Assembly (NCBI GenBank): GCA_022821845.1
Contig: JAJECT010000029.1
Span: 1-64,000, forward strand
DNA length: 64,000 nt
Source: Rhodothermales bacterium
GTDB lineage: Bacteria > Bacteroidota > Rhodothermia > Rhodothermales > VXPQ01
Direction of reading: 5' to 3'
The notes below the pieces were generated by a model that was given only the letters and a program-made list of their open reading frames with translations, did no database searches and had not been told where the DNA came from. Numbering within the stretch: position 1 is the first letter of the stretch; each line of letters begins with the position of its first letter. A program made the translations under genes and the position numbers. This document shows positions 35,771 to 45,107 of this stretch, piece by piece.

Positions 35771-36805
35771 ATGGATATACCGCTTTACTGGACGGCTATC
35801 GTGGCGTTCGCCGTACTGAACCTGATGATGCTCTCGGCGTCCGTACTGGTGTACGCCGAGCGCAAGGTGTCGGGGTACATCCAGCTCCGGCCCGGCCCCG
35901 ACCGCGTTGGGCCGCTCGGCTTTTTGCAACCGTTCGCCGATGTCCTCAAACTGCTTTTCAAGGAAGATATACGACCCTTCGCCGCGAATCCGTTTGTCCA
36001 TTCGCTGGCTCCGGTCCTCATGGTGGTCGTGGCCATGTCCGTCCCCGCCGTGATTCCCTTCGCCCGCGGGGTGGTTATCGCCGACGTCGGGCCGGGCGTC
36101 CTGGTCATCCTTGCGCTTACGTCCATCAGCGTGTACGGCATTACCCTCGCAGGCTGGAGTTCGAATAGCAAATATTCCCTGCTGGGCGGACTGCGTTCGG
36201 CGGCGCAAATGATTTCGTACGAACTGACGATGGGCCTGGCGGTGGTGTCCGTGATTTTGCTTGCGGGCACGCTCAACGTAACGGGCATCGTGGAGGATCA
36301 GGCGGACGGCTGGGCGATTCTGGGGTGGAACGTATTTCGCAATCCCGTCGGCGCTGTTCTTTTCGTGGTGACGGCGTTCGCCGAAACGAACCGCGCCCCG
36401 TTCGATTTGCCGGAGGCGGAACAGGAACTGGTGGGCGGGTATCACACAGAATACAGCGGAATGAAGTTCGGCATGTTTTTTCTCGCCGAATACGTCAACT
36501 GGTGGGTGGCGTCCTTTGTCATCGTAACCCTCTTTTTCGGGGGATATCTGGTGCCGTTCGAACCCTTGCTGGTGCAGGCGTTTCCCGAACTTGCCGGAAG
36601 CATACTGCTTGGGGCGCTTCAGGTCCTGTCCCTCCTGGCCAAAGTGGCCTTTTTCGCCTTTTTGTTCATCTGGGTGCGGTGGACGCTGCCCCGATTCAAA
36701 TACAATCAGCTCATGCAACTGGGCTGGAAGGTTTTGCTCCCTGTCGGCCTGGTCAATGTCGTGCTCGTTGCGCTCGGCATGATCGTTTTCCGCGTGTTCT
36801 CTTGA
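35771..36805 (+). CDS. nuoH: NADH-quinone oxidoreductase subunit H
   Basis: Membrane subunit of eight or so helices that completes the quinone chamber next to NuoB/NuoD. The ATG at 35771 (MDIPLYWTA) opens the first helix; the track start at 35549 lies in nuoG. Conserved loops ERKVSGYIQLRPGPDRVGP and ETNRAPFDLPEAEQELVGGYHTEYSGM are present. Last nuo gene in the window. Its stop TGA overlaps the TTG start of rpe. Confidence 0.96.
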   Translation: MDIPLYWTAIVAFAVLNLMMLSASVLVYAERKVSGYIQLRPGPDRVGPLGFLQPFADVLKLLFKEDIRPFAANPFVHSLAPVLMVVVAMSVPAVIPFARGVVIADVGPGVLVILALTSISVYGITLAGWSSNSKYSLLGGLRSAAQMISYELTMGLAVVSVILLAGTLNVTGIVEDQADGWAILGWNVFRNPVGAVLFVVTAFAETNRAPFDLPEAEQELVGGYHTEYSGMKFGMFFLAEYVNWWVASFVIVTLFFGGYLVPFEPLLVQAFPELAGSILLGALQVLSLLAKVAFFAFLFIWVRWTLPRFKYNQLMQLGWKVLLPVGLVNVVLVALGMIVFRVFS

Positions 36806-37470
36806 TTCTGTCCGCCTCCATCATCGCCTCGGACGCCGCCCGCCTTGGGGCGCAAGCGCGGGAAGCACTGGACGCTGGCGTGGACTGGCTCCATATCGAC
36901 GTGATGGACGGGCGTTTCGTGCCGAACATTACCGTGGGCCCTTTCGTGGTGAACGCGCTGCGCCCGCTGGCGGACGAAACCGGGGCCAAGCTGGACGTAC
37001 ACCTGATGATCGAGGAGCCGCGCCGGTACGTGGACGATTTCATTGCGGCGGGCGCCGACCTCGTTACGGTGCACGTGGAAACCTGTAAGCGCCTGCATCG
37101 CGTCCTGGCGCATATTCGATCGCGCGGCGCGATGGCGGGGGTCACCCTGAATCCCGGAACGCCGCTCAGCGCCATCGCGGCGGCGCTCTCCGGCGTGGAT
37201 ATGGCGCTGGTCATGTCGGTCGATCCCGGATTCAGCGGCCAGAAATACATTCCCGAATCGACGGATAAGATTCGACGACTCAGAGACATGCTCGATCAGA
37301 CGGCGTCCCGAGCCTGGTTGCAAGTGGACGGCGGCGTCTACGCAGGCAACGTACGCGAAGTGGTCCAGGCCGGGGCCACGGTCGTGGTGGCGGGCAACGC
37401 CGTGTTCGGCGGCGCTTCCATAGCCGACAATGTGCAGGCGCTTCGGAAGGCGGCTGCTCCTGAAGCCTGA
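36802..37470 (+). CDS. rpe: Ribulose-phosphate 3-epimerase (TTG start)
   Basis: Interconverts ribulose 5-phosphate and xylulose 5-phosphate in the pentose phosphate pathway. No ATG fits; the TTG at 36802 gives MILSASIIASDAARL, which aligns with the standard start 'aPSILsaDfarL'. It overlaps the nuoH stop as TTGA. Metal and catalytic motifs are LHIDVMDGRFVPN, DVHLMIEEP, MSVDPGFSGQKYIPE and VDGGV. 222 residues. The tight coupling with nuoH suggests co-transcription with the nuo genes. Confidence 0.93.
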   Translation: MILSASIIASDAARLGAQAREALDAGVDWLHIDVMDGRFVPNITVGPFVVNALRPLADETGAKLDVHLMIEEPRRYVDDFIAAGADLVTVHVETCKRLHRVLAHIRSRGAMAGVTLNPGTPLSAIAAALSGVDMALVMSVDPGFSGQKYIPESTDKIRRLRDMLDQTASRAWLQVDGGVYAGNVREVVQAGATVVVAGNAVFGGASIADNVQALRKAAAPEA

Positions 37471-37474
37471 TCGC

Positions 37475-39721
37475 ATGTTCGCCGAGGTGGCATTTCCCCT
37501 CCCGCTGCCCCAACCCTTCGTATACCGCGTTCCGGAAGATATGGCCGGCGTGGCCGTCGGGTGCCGGGTGCGCGCTCCATTGGGTTCGCGCCGCATGATC
37601 GGCGTCGTAACCGCCCTGCGCCGGGAAGCCCCCGACCTCGAACGCACCAGGGACTTGCTTGAGGCGCTGGACGCCTTGCCGTCGATTTCCGCCGAGTTGT
37701 TCGATCTGGTCCGGTGGATGGCGGACTACTACGTATGTTCCTGGGGCGAAGTGTTTCGCGTCCTGCTGCCGGCAGGCATGCTTTCGGGCAATCCGGCCAG
37801 CGTACGGATGGAACGGCGCGTCCGGTTCGCTCCTGCATGGCGGCATCCCGAAGCCGTGGAAACGTTACGCGCCGAATTGCGCGGCGCCCGGCAAAGGGCG
37901 GTCGTCGAAGCCCTCGCCGACTACAGGGCCGAAGGCTTCCCGGAACCCCGCCAGGCCGATGTGCTGGCCCGCGCAGGCGCCGCGTCCCCGACGCTCCGAA
38001 GTCTTGCGCAGCGTGGCGTACTTGAAATCGTAGAGGCGGAAGCGATTCGCGGCGGGATCCTCGACGCGGGCCCGCCAGCCGCGCTCCCGGAGCGTACGTT
38101 GCATCCTGCGCAGGCCGAAGCGCTGCGGGCCGTTTCGGAATGTATCGAGGCCCGCCGCTTTCGCGCGTTTCTGCTGCACGGCGTAACGGGCAGCGGCAAA
38201 ACGGAAGTGTACATCGAAGCCCTGAAGCAAACCATTCGGCAGGGCCGCACAGGCATCGTGCTCGTTCCCGAAATTGCGCTCACGCCCCAGATCGTACGGC
38301 GTTTCCGGGCGCATTTCGGCAACCGCGTCGCGGTGTTGCACTCCGGCATGAGCGCCGGCGAACGGTTCGATACGTGGCGGCTTTTGCGGGCGGGCCGCTT
38401 CGCCGCCGTCGTAGGACCGCGATCCGCCGTGCTGGCGCCCTTGTCGAACCTCGGGTTGCTGGTGGTGGACGAAGAGCATGGACAATCCTACAAGCAGCAA
38501 GACCCGGCGCCCCGCTATCATGCCCGCGACGTAGCCGTCCTGCGCGCGCGCATGAACGACGCTGCGTGCATTCTCGGATCGGCGACGCCCAGCCTGGAGA
38601 GCCATTACAATGCGCAAACCGGGAAATATACCTTGTTGTCCTTGCCCGAACGGGCCCCCCGCGAAGCAGGCCAATCGGTTTCCTTGCCGCGCGTACGCAT
38701 TATAGACCTGCGCGGCGCGCCTTCGTCCGCCTCGCTGTCCCCCGGACTCGAAGCCGCGATAGAAGAACGGCTTGCGCGTTCCGAACAAGTCATTCTCCTG
38801 CAAAACCGCCGCGGCTACGCCCCCCTGCCCGAATGTACGCGTTGCGGCTGGTCCCCGGAATGCCCGGACTGCTCGATCACGATGGTTTTTCACAAGAGCG
38901 GGCATTGCTTGCGGTGCCATTACTGCGGGCACACAGAGCCGTTTCGCATCGACTGCACAGCGTGCGGGGGAACGGGAGTGGAGGTGTTTGGCGCCGGTAC
39001 GCAGCGCGTAGAAGAGGAACTGGAAACGCGTTTCCCGGAAGCGCGCATCGTGCGCATGGACCTGGACGCCACCGCTGCGAAAGACGCGCACCAAACGCTG
39101 CTCCGCCGCTTCGAAGAAGGCGAGGCGGATATTCTCGTGGGGACGCAGATGGTTGCGAAAGGCTTCGACTTCGAGCGCGTCACGCTGGTCGGGGTGATCA
39201 ATGCGGATATCGGCCTGCTGCTGCCTGATTTTCGGGCCGAAGAACGCGCCTATCAGTTGCTTTCGCAGGTAGCCGGACGCGCCGGACGCGCCTCGCTGCC
39301 GGGCGAAGCAATTATTCAGACCCGGAATCCTGATCGGGCCGTGCTGCGCTATGCGCGGGATCACGACTACGCAACGTTCGCCGCGCGGGCGTTGGCGGAA
39401 CGCCGCGCGCTGGGTTACCCGCCGTTCGGACGGATGGCGGGCGTCGCGTTCCGGGGACCTCGCGCCGGAACCGTCGCCGCGCTGGCCCGCCGCTGGACGG
39501 AAGCCCTGCGGCAAGCCCTGCCCGCCGCCGAGGTCATGGGTCCGGAAGAAGCCTTCGTAAGCCGGGTAAAAAAGCAGTACCGGTATCATTCGATCGTGAA
39601 GCACCGCCGCGCGGGGGGCATGTCCCTGCAAAAAGCCTTGCGGACGGTAGAAAACGACATGCGTTCGCTTCCGACCGGCTGCCGCGTAAACATCGACATA
39701 GACCCGGTCGGATTTTTTTAA
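37475..39721 (+). CDS. priA: Primosomal protein N' (PriA helicase)
   Basis: Restarts replication forks by recognising branched DNA and loading the replisome. The ATG at 37475 (MFAEVAFPLPLPQPF) starts the fork-binding domain, four bases after rpe. Walker A GVTGSGKT, the DEEH box, the two zinc-binding pairs CTRCGWSPECPDC and CLRCHYCGH...CTACGG inserted in the helicase, and QVAGRAGRA are all present. 748 residues, normal. Confidence 0.96.
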   Translation: MFAEVAFPLPLPQPFVYRVPEDMAGVAVGCRVRAPLGSRRMIGVVTALRREAPDLERTRDLLEALDALPSISAELFDLVRWMADYYVCSWGEVFRVLLPAGMLSGNPASVRMERRVRFAPAWRHPEAVETLRAELRGARQRAVVEALADYRAEGFPEPRQADVLARAGAASPTLRSLAQRGVLEIVEAEAIRGGILDAGPPAALPERTLHPAQAEALRAVSECIEARRFRAFLLHGVTGSGKTEVYIEALKQTIRQGRTGIVLVPEIALTPQIVRRFRAHFGNRVAVLHSGMSAGERFDTWRLLRAGRFAAVVGPRSAVLAPLSNLGLLVVDEEHGQSYKQQDPAPRYHARDVAVLRARMNDAACILGSATPSLESHYNAQTGKYTLLSLPERAPREAGQSVSLPRVRIIDLRGAPSSASLSPGLEAAIEERLARSEQVILLQNRRGYAPLPECTRCGWSPECPDCSITMVFHKSGHCLRCHYCGHTEPFRIDCTACGGTGVEVFGAGTQRVEEELETRFPEARIVRMDLDATAAKDAHQTLLRRFEEGEADILVGTQMVAKGFDFERVTLVGVINADIGLLLPDFRAEERAYQLLSQVAGRAGRASLPGEAIIQTRNPDRAVLRYARDHDYATFAARALAERRALGYPPFGRMAGVAFRGPRAGTVAALARRWTEALRQALPAAEVMGPEEAFVSRVKKQYRYHSIVKHRRAGGMSLQKALRTVENDMRSLPTGCRVNIDIDPVGFF

Positions 39722-39800
39722 GGATACGCTGATCGGAAGCATTTGGGTCTTGCGATATTTTCGATTGGAACCCAGCCGGTTCGTACGGGTATCTTCGCAA

Positions 39801-39899
39801 GGGCAAGTTCCGCACGGTCTGCTCCCTGCGAATCCTGTCAGGGCCGGAAGGCAGCAGCAGTAAGCAGGTCGAAGCGACGCGATGCGGGGAGCTTGCCCC
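39801..39899 (+). ncRNA. ffs: Signal recognition particle RNA, small bacterial type
   Basis: Contains the near-universal apical motif GTCAGGGCCGGAAGGCAGCA (39838 on), with the closing stem GGGCAAG at the 5' end and CTTGCCC at the 3' end. The RNA pairs with Ffh to target membrane proteins. It ends in a terminator hairpin. The size of about 99 nt is the 4.5S type without an Alu domain. Confidence 0.93.
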
Positions 39900-39907
39900 T
39901 CTTTTTT
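39885..39907 (+). terminator. Intrinsic terminator of the SRP RNA
   Basis: GGGGAGCTTGCCCC forms a short GC hairpin, followed by TCTTTTTT. It doubles as the 3' end of the SRP RNA closing stem. Confidence 0.7.
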
Positions 39908-39935
39908 CACCCCGCCGCCATACACAGCTCCATCT

Positions 39936-40241
39936 ATGCCGCTATACGAAACGTTGTTGCCGCTGGCGCAGGCCACCGGCGGTCAGAATCCGATGGCCAT
40001 GTTGCTCCCGCTGATTCTGATTTTTATCGTTTTCTACTTTTTCATTATCCGGCCGCAGCGAAAAAAGGACGCGGAGCGCAAACAGATGATCGCTGCCGTC
40101 CGCAAGGGGGACAAAATCATAACGGTAGGCGGCGTACACGCCTCGGTGACGCAGGTAGACGAGCGGAGCGTACTCGTTCAAGCGGATACGAACGTCAAGT
40201 TGCGCATCGAAAAGACCGCGATCGCAAGCGTAGCGCAGTAA
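39936..40241 (+). CDS. yajC: Preprotein translocase subunit YajC
   Basis: A 101-residue single-span membrane protein that associates with SecDF. From the ATG at 39936 the transmembrane helix is MAMLLPLILIFIVFYFFIIRP, directly followed by the conserved QRKKDAERKQM and the small cytoplasmic domain VRKGDKIITVGGVHA. It sits just after the SRP RNA, so two protein-export components are neighbours. secD/secF are not adjacent. Confidence 0.94.
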   Translation: MPLYETLLPLAQATGGQNPMAMLLPLILIFIVFYFFIIRPQRKKDAERKQMIAAVRKGDKIITVGGVHASVTQVDERSVLVQADTNVKLRIEKTAIASVAQ

Positions 40242-40356
40242 CGCAGGCGGGATACCAGGAAGTAATGGTTTCGACGCAGAACGGCGCAGGCGGTTTTGAA
40301 GGAATTTTTCGCTGAAACCGTACGGAATTTCGAACCGGACGACAGCACAAGGCGTC

Positions 40357-41634
40357 ATGGGAAAGACACCGGATACGGACTGGATGAAGCGCGGTTTCGA
40401 CACGGTCGAAGACGCTGTTCGAGCGTTGGCGGCGGGACGGCTCGTTATCGTAGTGGACGACGAGGACCGCGAAAACGAGGGGGATTTCATAGGCGCCGCG
40501 GACAAGATTACCCCTGAAACCGTCAACTTCATGGCGACGCACGGGCGGGGGCTCATTTGCGCGGCGCTTACCCGGGAGCGGGCGGCGGCCCTTGACCTGG
40601 ACATGATGGTCGATGCCGACACGTCGCTCTACAACACCCCCTTTACGGTATCCGTCGATTGCAAAAACGGCGTCACGACGGGCATTTCGGCGCCGGATCG
40701 CGCCCGGACCTTTCGCGCGCTCGCCGATCCGCAAAGCGCGCCCTCGGATTTTGCGCGTCCGGGCCATGTATTTCCCCTTCGCGCACAGGACGGCGGCGTG
40801 TTGCGGCGGGCCGGACATACCGAAGCGGCGGTAGACCTGGCCCGCATGACCGGCGGCCCCCCGGTGGGCGCGCTGGTGGAAATCATGACCGAAGAAGGCA
40901 TGATGGCGCGTACGCCCGACCTGATGGACATGGCGGACCGGTTCGGCCTCCGCATTATTACGATCAAGGACCTTATTGCGCACCGTATGAGGACGGAATG
41001 TCTCGTACGGCGGGTGGTGGAAGTGGATATGCCCACGCGCTACGGAGATTTCAAACTGATTGCGTACCAGGATACGCTCAACGAGGAAGCCCACCTGGCC
41101 CTGGTTAAGGGGACCTGGTCGGAAAACGAACCCGTCCTCGCGCGCGTTCATTCGCAATGCGTCACAGGAGATATTTTTGGTTCGATGCGGTGCGACTGCG
41201 GGGAGCAACTGGCCATGGCCATGCAACAGGTGGAAGCCGAAGGGCGCGGCGTGGTATTGTATATGAAACAGGAGGGACGAGGCATTGGCCTGCTGAACAA
41301 ACTGCGCGCCTACAAACTGCAACAGGAGGAGGGCATGGATACGGTCGAGGCCAACGAGGCGCTTGGTTTCCGAATGGATCACCGCGATTACGGCATCGGA
41401 TGCCAGATTTTACGCGACCTGGGGATTCGCAAACTTCGGCTCCTGACGAATAATCCGACCAAACGGGTGGGACTCGCCGGCTACGGACTGGAAATCGTGG
41501 AACGCTGTCCCATAGAAGCCTGCCCGAATACGCTGAATCATCATTATCTCAAAACCAAGCGGGATCGCATGGGGCACCTGATCCTGGGCGCGTCGGACGA
41601 ACACGACGCCGCCATGCTTCGAAAAGTGCTGTAG
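40357..41634 (+). CDS. ribBA: Bifunctional DHBP synthase / GTP cyclohydrolase II
   Basis: Makes both precursors of riboflavin: the four-carbon unit from ribulose 5-phosphate and the pyrimidine from GTP. The N-terminal RibB domain (1-215) has [11 protein letters not shown] and the acid-rich metal site with [11 protein letters not shown]. The C-terminal RibA domain has [21 protein letters not shown], which binds zinc, and [11 protein letters not shown]. 425 residues. No FMN riboswitch is visible in the 115-bp upstream gap. Confidence 0.96.
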   Translation: MGKTPDTDWMKRGFDTVEDAVRALAAGRLVIVVDDEDRENEGDFIGAADKITPETVNFMATHGRGLICAALTRERAAALDLDMMVDADTSLYNTPFTVSVDCKNGVTTGISAPDRARTFRALADPQSAPSDFARPGHVFPLRAQDGGVLRRAGHTEAAVDLARMTGGPPVGALVEIMTEEGMMARTPDLMDMADRFGLRIITIKDLIAHRMRTECLVRRVVEVDMPTRYGDFKLIAYQDTLNEEAHLALVKGTWSENEPVLARVHSQCVTGDIFGSMRCDCGEQLAMAMQQVEAEGRGVVLYMKQEGRGIGLLNKLRAYKLQQEEGMDTVEANEALGFRMDHRDYGIGCQILRDLGIRKLRLLTNNPTKRVGLAGYGLEIVERCPIEACPNTLNHHYLKTKRDRMGHLILGASDEHDAAMLRKVL

Positions 41635-41744
41635 CGCAGGCCCTCGCATGCGGGGCCGCTGCGCTGCTTCGTCATCGCGCCCGCGCACTCCGCAGAGCCT
41701 CCCCGTCTTGCAGGCCTGGCCAGCCAGCGTACCCGCGCAGGGGG

Positions 41745-42341
41745 TCAGGAGGATGTCATATCCCGGTACAACTGCTCCACCTGCTGGCGCAGCCGCGCCA
41801 GGTCGCCGTCGTTTTCGAGCACGACGTCGGCGCGACGGCGCAGCGCGGACGGATCGGCCTGGCGCGCCATGCGAGCGGTTACGTCCTCGCGCGAAACGCC
41901 GTCTCGCTTGCACACCCGCTCAATGCGCGCCGCTGCCGGGGCGTCCACGACGACCACCGCATCCAGCTGCCGCTCGGCGCCCGCTTCGAAAATAAGGGCG
42001 GCCTCTTTTACCATAAGGGTTACGTACGCTCGCGCCGCTTGTTGCGCCGCCTCCTCGAATCGGTCCAGCACCCGGGGATGGATCAGGGCGTTCAGCTGAT
42101 CCAGCAGGGCCTGGTCGGCAAACGCCCTGCGGGCCAGGAAGCGTCGGTTCGGAGCGCCGCCCGGCAGGTAGCTTTCGGGACCGAACAAGCGGACCACGCC
42201 TTCGCGCACCGAGGCGTCTTCCGCAAGCAAGCGTTTCGCTTCGTCGTCTGCGTAGAACGCCTGCGCGCCGAGTGCTTCGAGCATGCGGCATACGGTGGTT
42301 TTGCCGCTTCCGATGCCGCCCGTTACGCCAAGTCGTTTCAT
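41745..42341 (-). CDS. coaE: Dephospho-CoA kinase
   Basis: Phosphorylates dephospho-CoA in the last step of coenzyme A synthesis. Walker A GGIGSGKTT is at 9-17, with the family motif ADDEAKRL and the lid region KRDGVSREDVTARM. 198 residues, normal. It follows the outer-membrane protein gene in the same direction, 13 bp apart. Confidence 0.95.
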   Translation of the reverse strand: MKRLGVTGGIGSGKTTVCRMLEALGAQAFYADDEAKRLLAEDASVREGVVRLFGPESYLPGGAPNRRFLARRAFADQALLDQLNALIHPRVLDRFEEAAQQAARAYVTLMVKEAALIFEAGAERQLDAVVVVDAPAAARIERVCKRDGVSREDVTARMARQADPSALRRRADVVLENDGDLARLRQQVEQLYRDMTSS

Positions 42342-42354
42342 AGTTCCGGGATGG

Positions 42355-44439
42355 TTACAAGCGCCAGGAAGCGGTCATGGAAATGTTCGGAATGATTTTT
42401 CGATCCCCGGACCATGCGGCTTGCCGTATATCGTCGGCGCGCGCTTCCGGGAGCGCCCCGTAGAGGCGACGCCGGATGCGCTGCACATTGAGCCAGCCAT
42501 TCAACCGGAGCGTAGACCGGTTCGGCATGGGCCAGGAGATCGAGCAAATAGGACCCGCTTGCTCGATTATGGTTCGTCCCGGACGCACGATGCTTGCCGT
42601 GACCGGCTTCCCGGCGGCGTCCAGCGGGCGCGTTCCGTCTTCGTTGCGGATATCGTACCGTACGGTCGCCGCCCGCTCGAAGTCGCTCCGAATGAAGAGG
42701 CGGGCGCCAATAGAAGCCGTAACGCCTTTTCGGGTACGCACTTGCAAGCGCAGGCGCGCGCTGTAGGTGCGCAACGTATCGAACGGAATTTCCGCAAAAC
42801 GATCCCACAGCAAATTCCCCAGGCGCAATTCGCTGAAACTGCCGTCCGCGTACAGGGCGGGACCGCTTCGGAAACGGTGTTCTCCGTCCAGTTCGTACCG
42901 CAATTCTCTCGCCGACTGGTCGACGGCCCTGCGGTTGGGCGTCGTAAAGTCGTGCACGGTATAGGTGGCCCGGATTTCCGTTCCCATGCGAAGCCGCGTA
43001 CGCTCCCCCGGCGTCCAGGAAAAAGCGGGCCGCAAACGCAGGGAACGGCGGATATTGTTTTCCACGGAGCGCGCGGCGTTGAGGTACACGGTATGATACC
43101 AGGTGCCCAGCAAACGCATCTCGGCGCTTGCCCTGCGGTTTATCGCCACGCGCATGCCCATTTCGCCTGTGTGGTACACTTCGTCCCGGTCGTCCAGATT
43201 CGCTTCGGGGGTATCGTGTCGGAGGATGCTGCTGCTGCCGTCGAACGTCGCGGTAAGTCGTCCGAATCCGGCCCGCCCGCGGGCATGCAGCGCGAACAAC
43301 CCCTGATCGTAATCCGCCTGCTGAAGCAGGTTGGTTTTTTGCGCCACTTGCGTCCGGGGCAGGTCTTCCCGGTTCGTCAGGCGGCGGCGTTCTGTTTCGG
43401 CGCCGGTTCGGACCGAAAGGTTCGCCATGAAACGACCCGCGTTCTGCGCGCCGTATCCAATGCCGATTTGCCCGTCCAGCAGCCGCCGATTGAACGCGGT
43501 ATCGAAAAAGATGGCGTTTTCCGGCGCGCCCAGCGTACGGATCCGCCGCTGGTTCGTCCCTGCGTTCAGGCTGCCCGTCAGTCGTATGGATCGGTAAATC
43601 GGGGCTTCGATCTCCATGCTTACCAGCAACGTATCCCCCGCAGTCGCTTCCACGGTTTCCGAAACGCGATTTTCCGTGGTTCTGTTCAGAAACGAGGCGG
43701 CCTGATAGGCGTCGCGGCGATAATTGCTGTACTGCACATTCGTTGCGATGCGCAGGCGGTCGAGCGTACGGACCGCATCCCCGTGCATGTGCAGGGCCCG
43801 CCCCCGGCGCGGATCGATGAACTGGTACGCCGCGTCGCCCGCCACCCGGATGCGGTAGGCGTCTGTAGACGCAGGCGACCATGTTACGCCAAGGGCGTAC
43901 GCCGGACCGATATCCATGCGGAGCGGCGGTTCGGCGGTTCCGGTCCCGATTCCGGGCCGCCGATCCCAGGCCAGCCCGGCCGCCGGTTCGATGCGAAGAC
44001 TTCGCTTCGGCTGAAAAAGCGCCCCGGAGTACACTTCCTGCGAAAATACGCGGCTCTGCGTGTACCAGTGGGAGCGTCCGCGCGCCTGCGCCGCCCACCG
44101 CGTTCCCAGCGGGCGATCAATGCGCCAGCGAAGGATATTTTCGTCCCGAAAACTGAGCTGACCTCCGAAAAGCGCGAACGCATCCGACCGAAACCGGTTA
44201 TCGAGCGTGGCGGTCCATTTCCCGACTTCCTCGGAAAGCAGGGTCCGCGCGGTCCAGCGATACCGGTTGATATCCCGCTCGAAGCCCGTCTCGATCCGGG
44301 GCCCTTCGCGAGGCGCTTGCAATCCAGCTTGTTCCAGGGCCTGCGCCTGGGCCGAAGACGCGACGAACAAGGCCGACAAACCCGCAAGTACGACGCCCCC
44401 GGCGGCGCCGCAAAAAGCAATTCGAAGGAATGCGCGCAT
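42355..44439 (-). CDS. Uncharacterised outer-membrane beta-barrel protein
   Basis: A 694-residue protein starting at the ATG at 44439, which opens a signal peptide (MRAFLRIAFCGAAGGVVLAGL...AQAQA); the track start at 44700 lies within the HIT gene. After the signal peptide come alternating hydrophobic/hydrophilic strands rich in Arg, Thr and Tyr, ending NISMTASWRL, consistent with an outer-membrane barrel. There is no TonB plug, no OmpA domain and no enzyme motif. It lies upstream of coaE, which may share its transcript. The role could be transport or structure; the family is unrecognised. Confidence 0.7.
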   Translation of the reverse strand: MRAFLRIAFCGAAGGVVLAGLSALFVASSAQAQALEQAGLQAPREGPRIETGFERDINRYRWTARTLLSEEVGKWTATLDNRFRSDAFALFGGQLSFRDENILRWRIDRPLGTRWAAQARGRSHWYTQSRVFSQEVYSGALFQPKRSLRIEPAAGLAWDRRPGIGTGTAEPPLRMDIGPAYALGVTWSPASTDAYRIRVAGDAAYQFIDPRRGRALHMHGDAVRTLDRLRIATNVQYSNYRRDAYQAASFLNRTTENRVSETVEATAGDTLLVSMEIEAPIYRSIRLTGSLNAGTNQRRIRTLGAPENAIFFDTAFNRRLLDGQIGIGYGAQNAGRFMANLSVRTGAETERRRLTNREDLPRTQVAQKTNLLQQADYDQGLFALHARGRAGFGRLTATFDGSSSILRHDTPEANLDDRDEVYHTGEMGMRVAINRRASAEMRLLGTWYHTVYLNAARSVENNIRRSLRLRPAFSWTPGERTRLRMGTEIRATYTVHDFTTPNRRAVDQSARELRYELDGEHRFRSGPALYADGSFSELRLGNLLWDRFAEIPFDTLRTYSARLRLQVRTRKGVTASIGARLFIRSDFERAATVRYDIRNEDGTRPLDAAGKPVTASIVRPGRTIIEQAGPICSISWPMPNRSTLRLNGWLNVQRIRRRLYGALPEARADDIRQAAWSGDRKIIPNISMTASWRL

Positions 44440-44527
44440 GGCGAAGCCTGTAGAAACGGCGAGACGGAAGAGGCAAGGCCGAAACACGGGCTTGCGCGTC
44501 CCCGGAAAATATGCAGGGGCGGCGAGA

Positions 44528-44875
44528 TCAGCCTGGCGGCCAGCCCAGCGGTCGTCCGCCGAGCAGGTGCAGGTGGATATGGTCCACCGTTTGCCCGGCC
44601 GCCGGTCCGCAATTGAAAACCGTTCGGTACCCTTCCGCCAGCCCTTCCCTCGCGGCGAGTTTCCGCGCCACGGTAAAAAGGCGTCCAACCAGCTTTTCAT
44701 CCGCTTCGGTGAGGTCGTTCAACGAGGGAACGGGCTTCCGCGGAACGATCAGGATATGTACGGGCGCCTGCGGCGCAATGTCCCGGAAGGCGAAACAGTG
44801 TTCGTCTTCGTACGCCATATCGGACGGAATGTCTCCATCCGCAATTTTCTGAAAAAGCGTTCTGGTATCGGCCAT
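44528..44875 (-). CDS. HIT family protein (HINT-like nucleotide hydrolase)
   Basis: A small protein of the histidine-triad family that hydrolyses nucleotide phosphoramidates or related adenylates. I start at Met 44875 (MADTRTLFQKIADGDIPSDMAYEDE), the standard HINT start. The histidine triad is DHIHLHLLGG near the C-terminus; HILIVPRKPVPSL precedes it. 115 residues. A repeat-family end is about 70 bp upstream. Confidence 0.93.
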   Translation of the reverse strand: MADTRTLFQKIADGDIPSDMAYEDEHCFAFRDIAPQAPVHILIVPRKPVPSLNDLTEADEKLVGRLFTVARKLAAREGLAEGYRTVFNCGPAAGQTVDHIHLHLLGGRPLGWPPG

Positions 44876-44946
44876 GCTGGTGGAAACGTCCGGTCGCCCG
44901 GAATATTTTCTGTAGAGCGTTGCTTGGAATCCTCTCATCGAATATA

Positions 44947-44971
44947 GGATACGCGGATCAAAACCGCTTCG
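44947..44971. repeat. Solo terminus of the structured-repeat family upstream of the HIT gene
   Basis: GGATACGCGGATCAAAAC is identical to the left end of the 23377 element and continues CGCTTCG, similar to the TIR interior of the larger copies. No matching opposite end is visible within 200 bp, so it is a solo end or a promoter-like box for the minus-strand HIT gene. Confidence 0.5.
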
Positions 44972-45107
44972 CCCGGAGTGCCGCTCCACCGTTTTCGCCC
45001 GTATTAAACGAACATTGGAGCGAGTTTAACGTCCAATAGAAGGCCGAGGCATGCCTTTCGCCATGCCCGACAAGCGTTTCTGACCTGCACGAGAAGTCCT
45101 TTTCCCT

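Noticed and set aside
40242-40356. FMN riboswitch upstream of ribBA
   Set aside because: The conserved RFN element sequence blocks are not present in the 115-bp gap.
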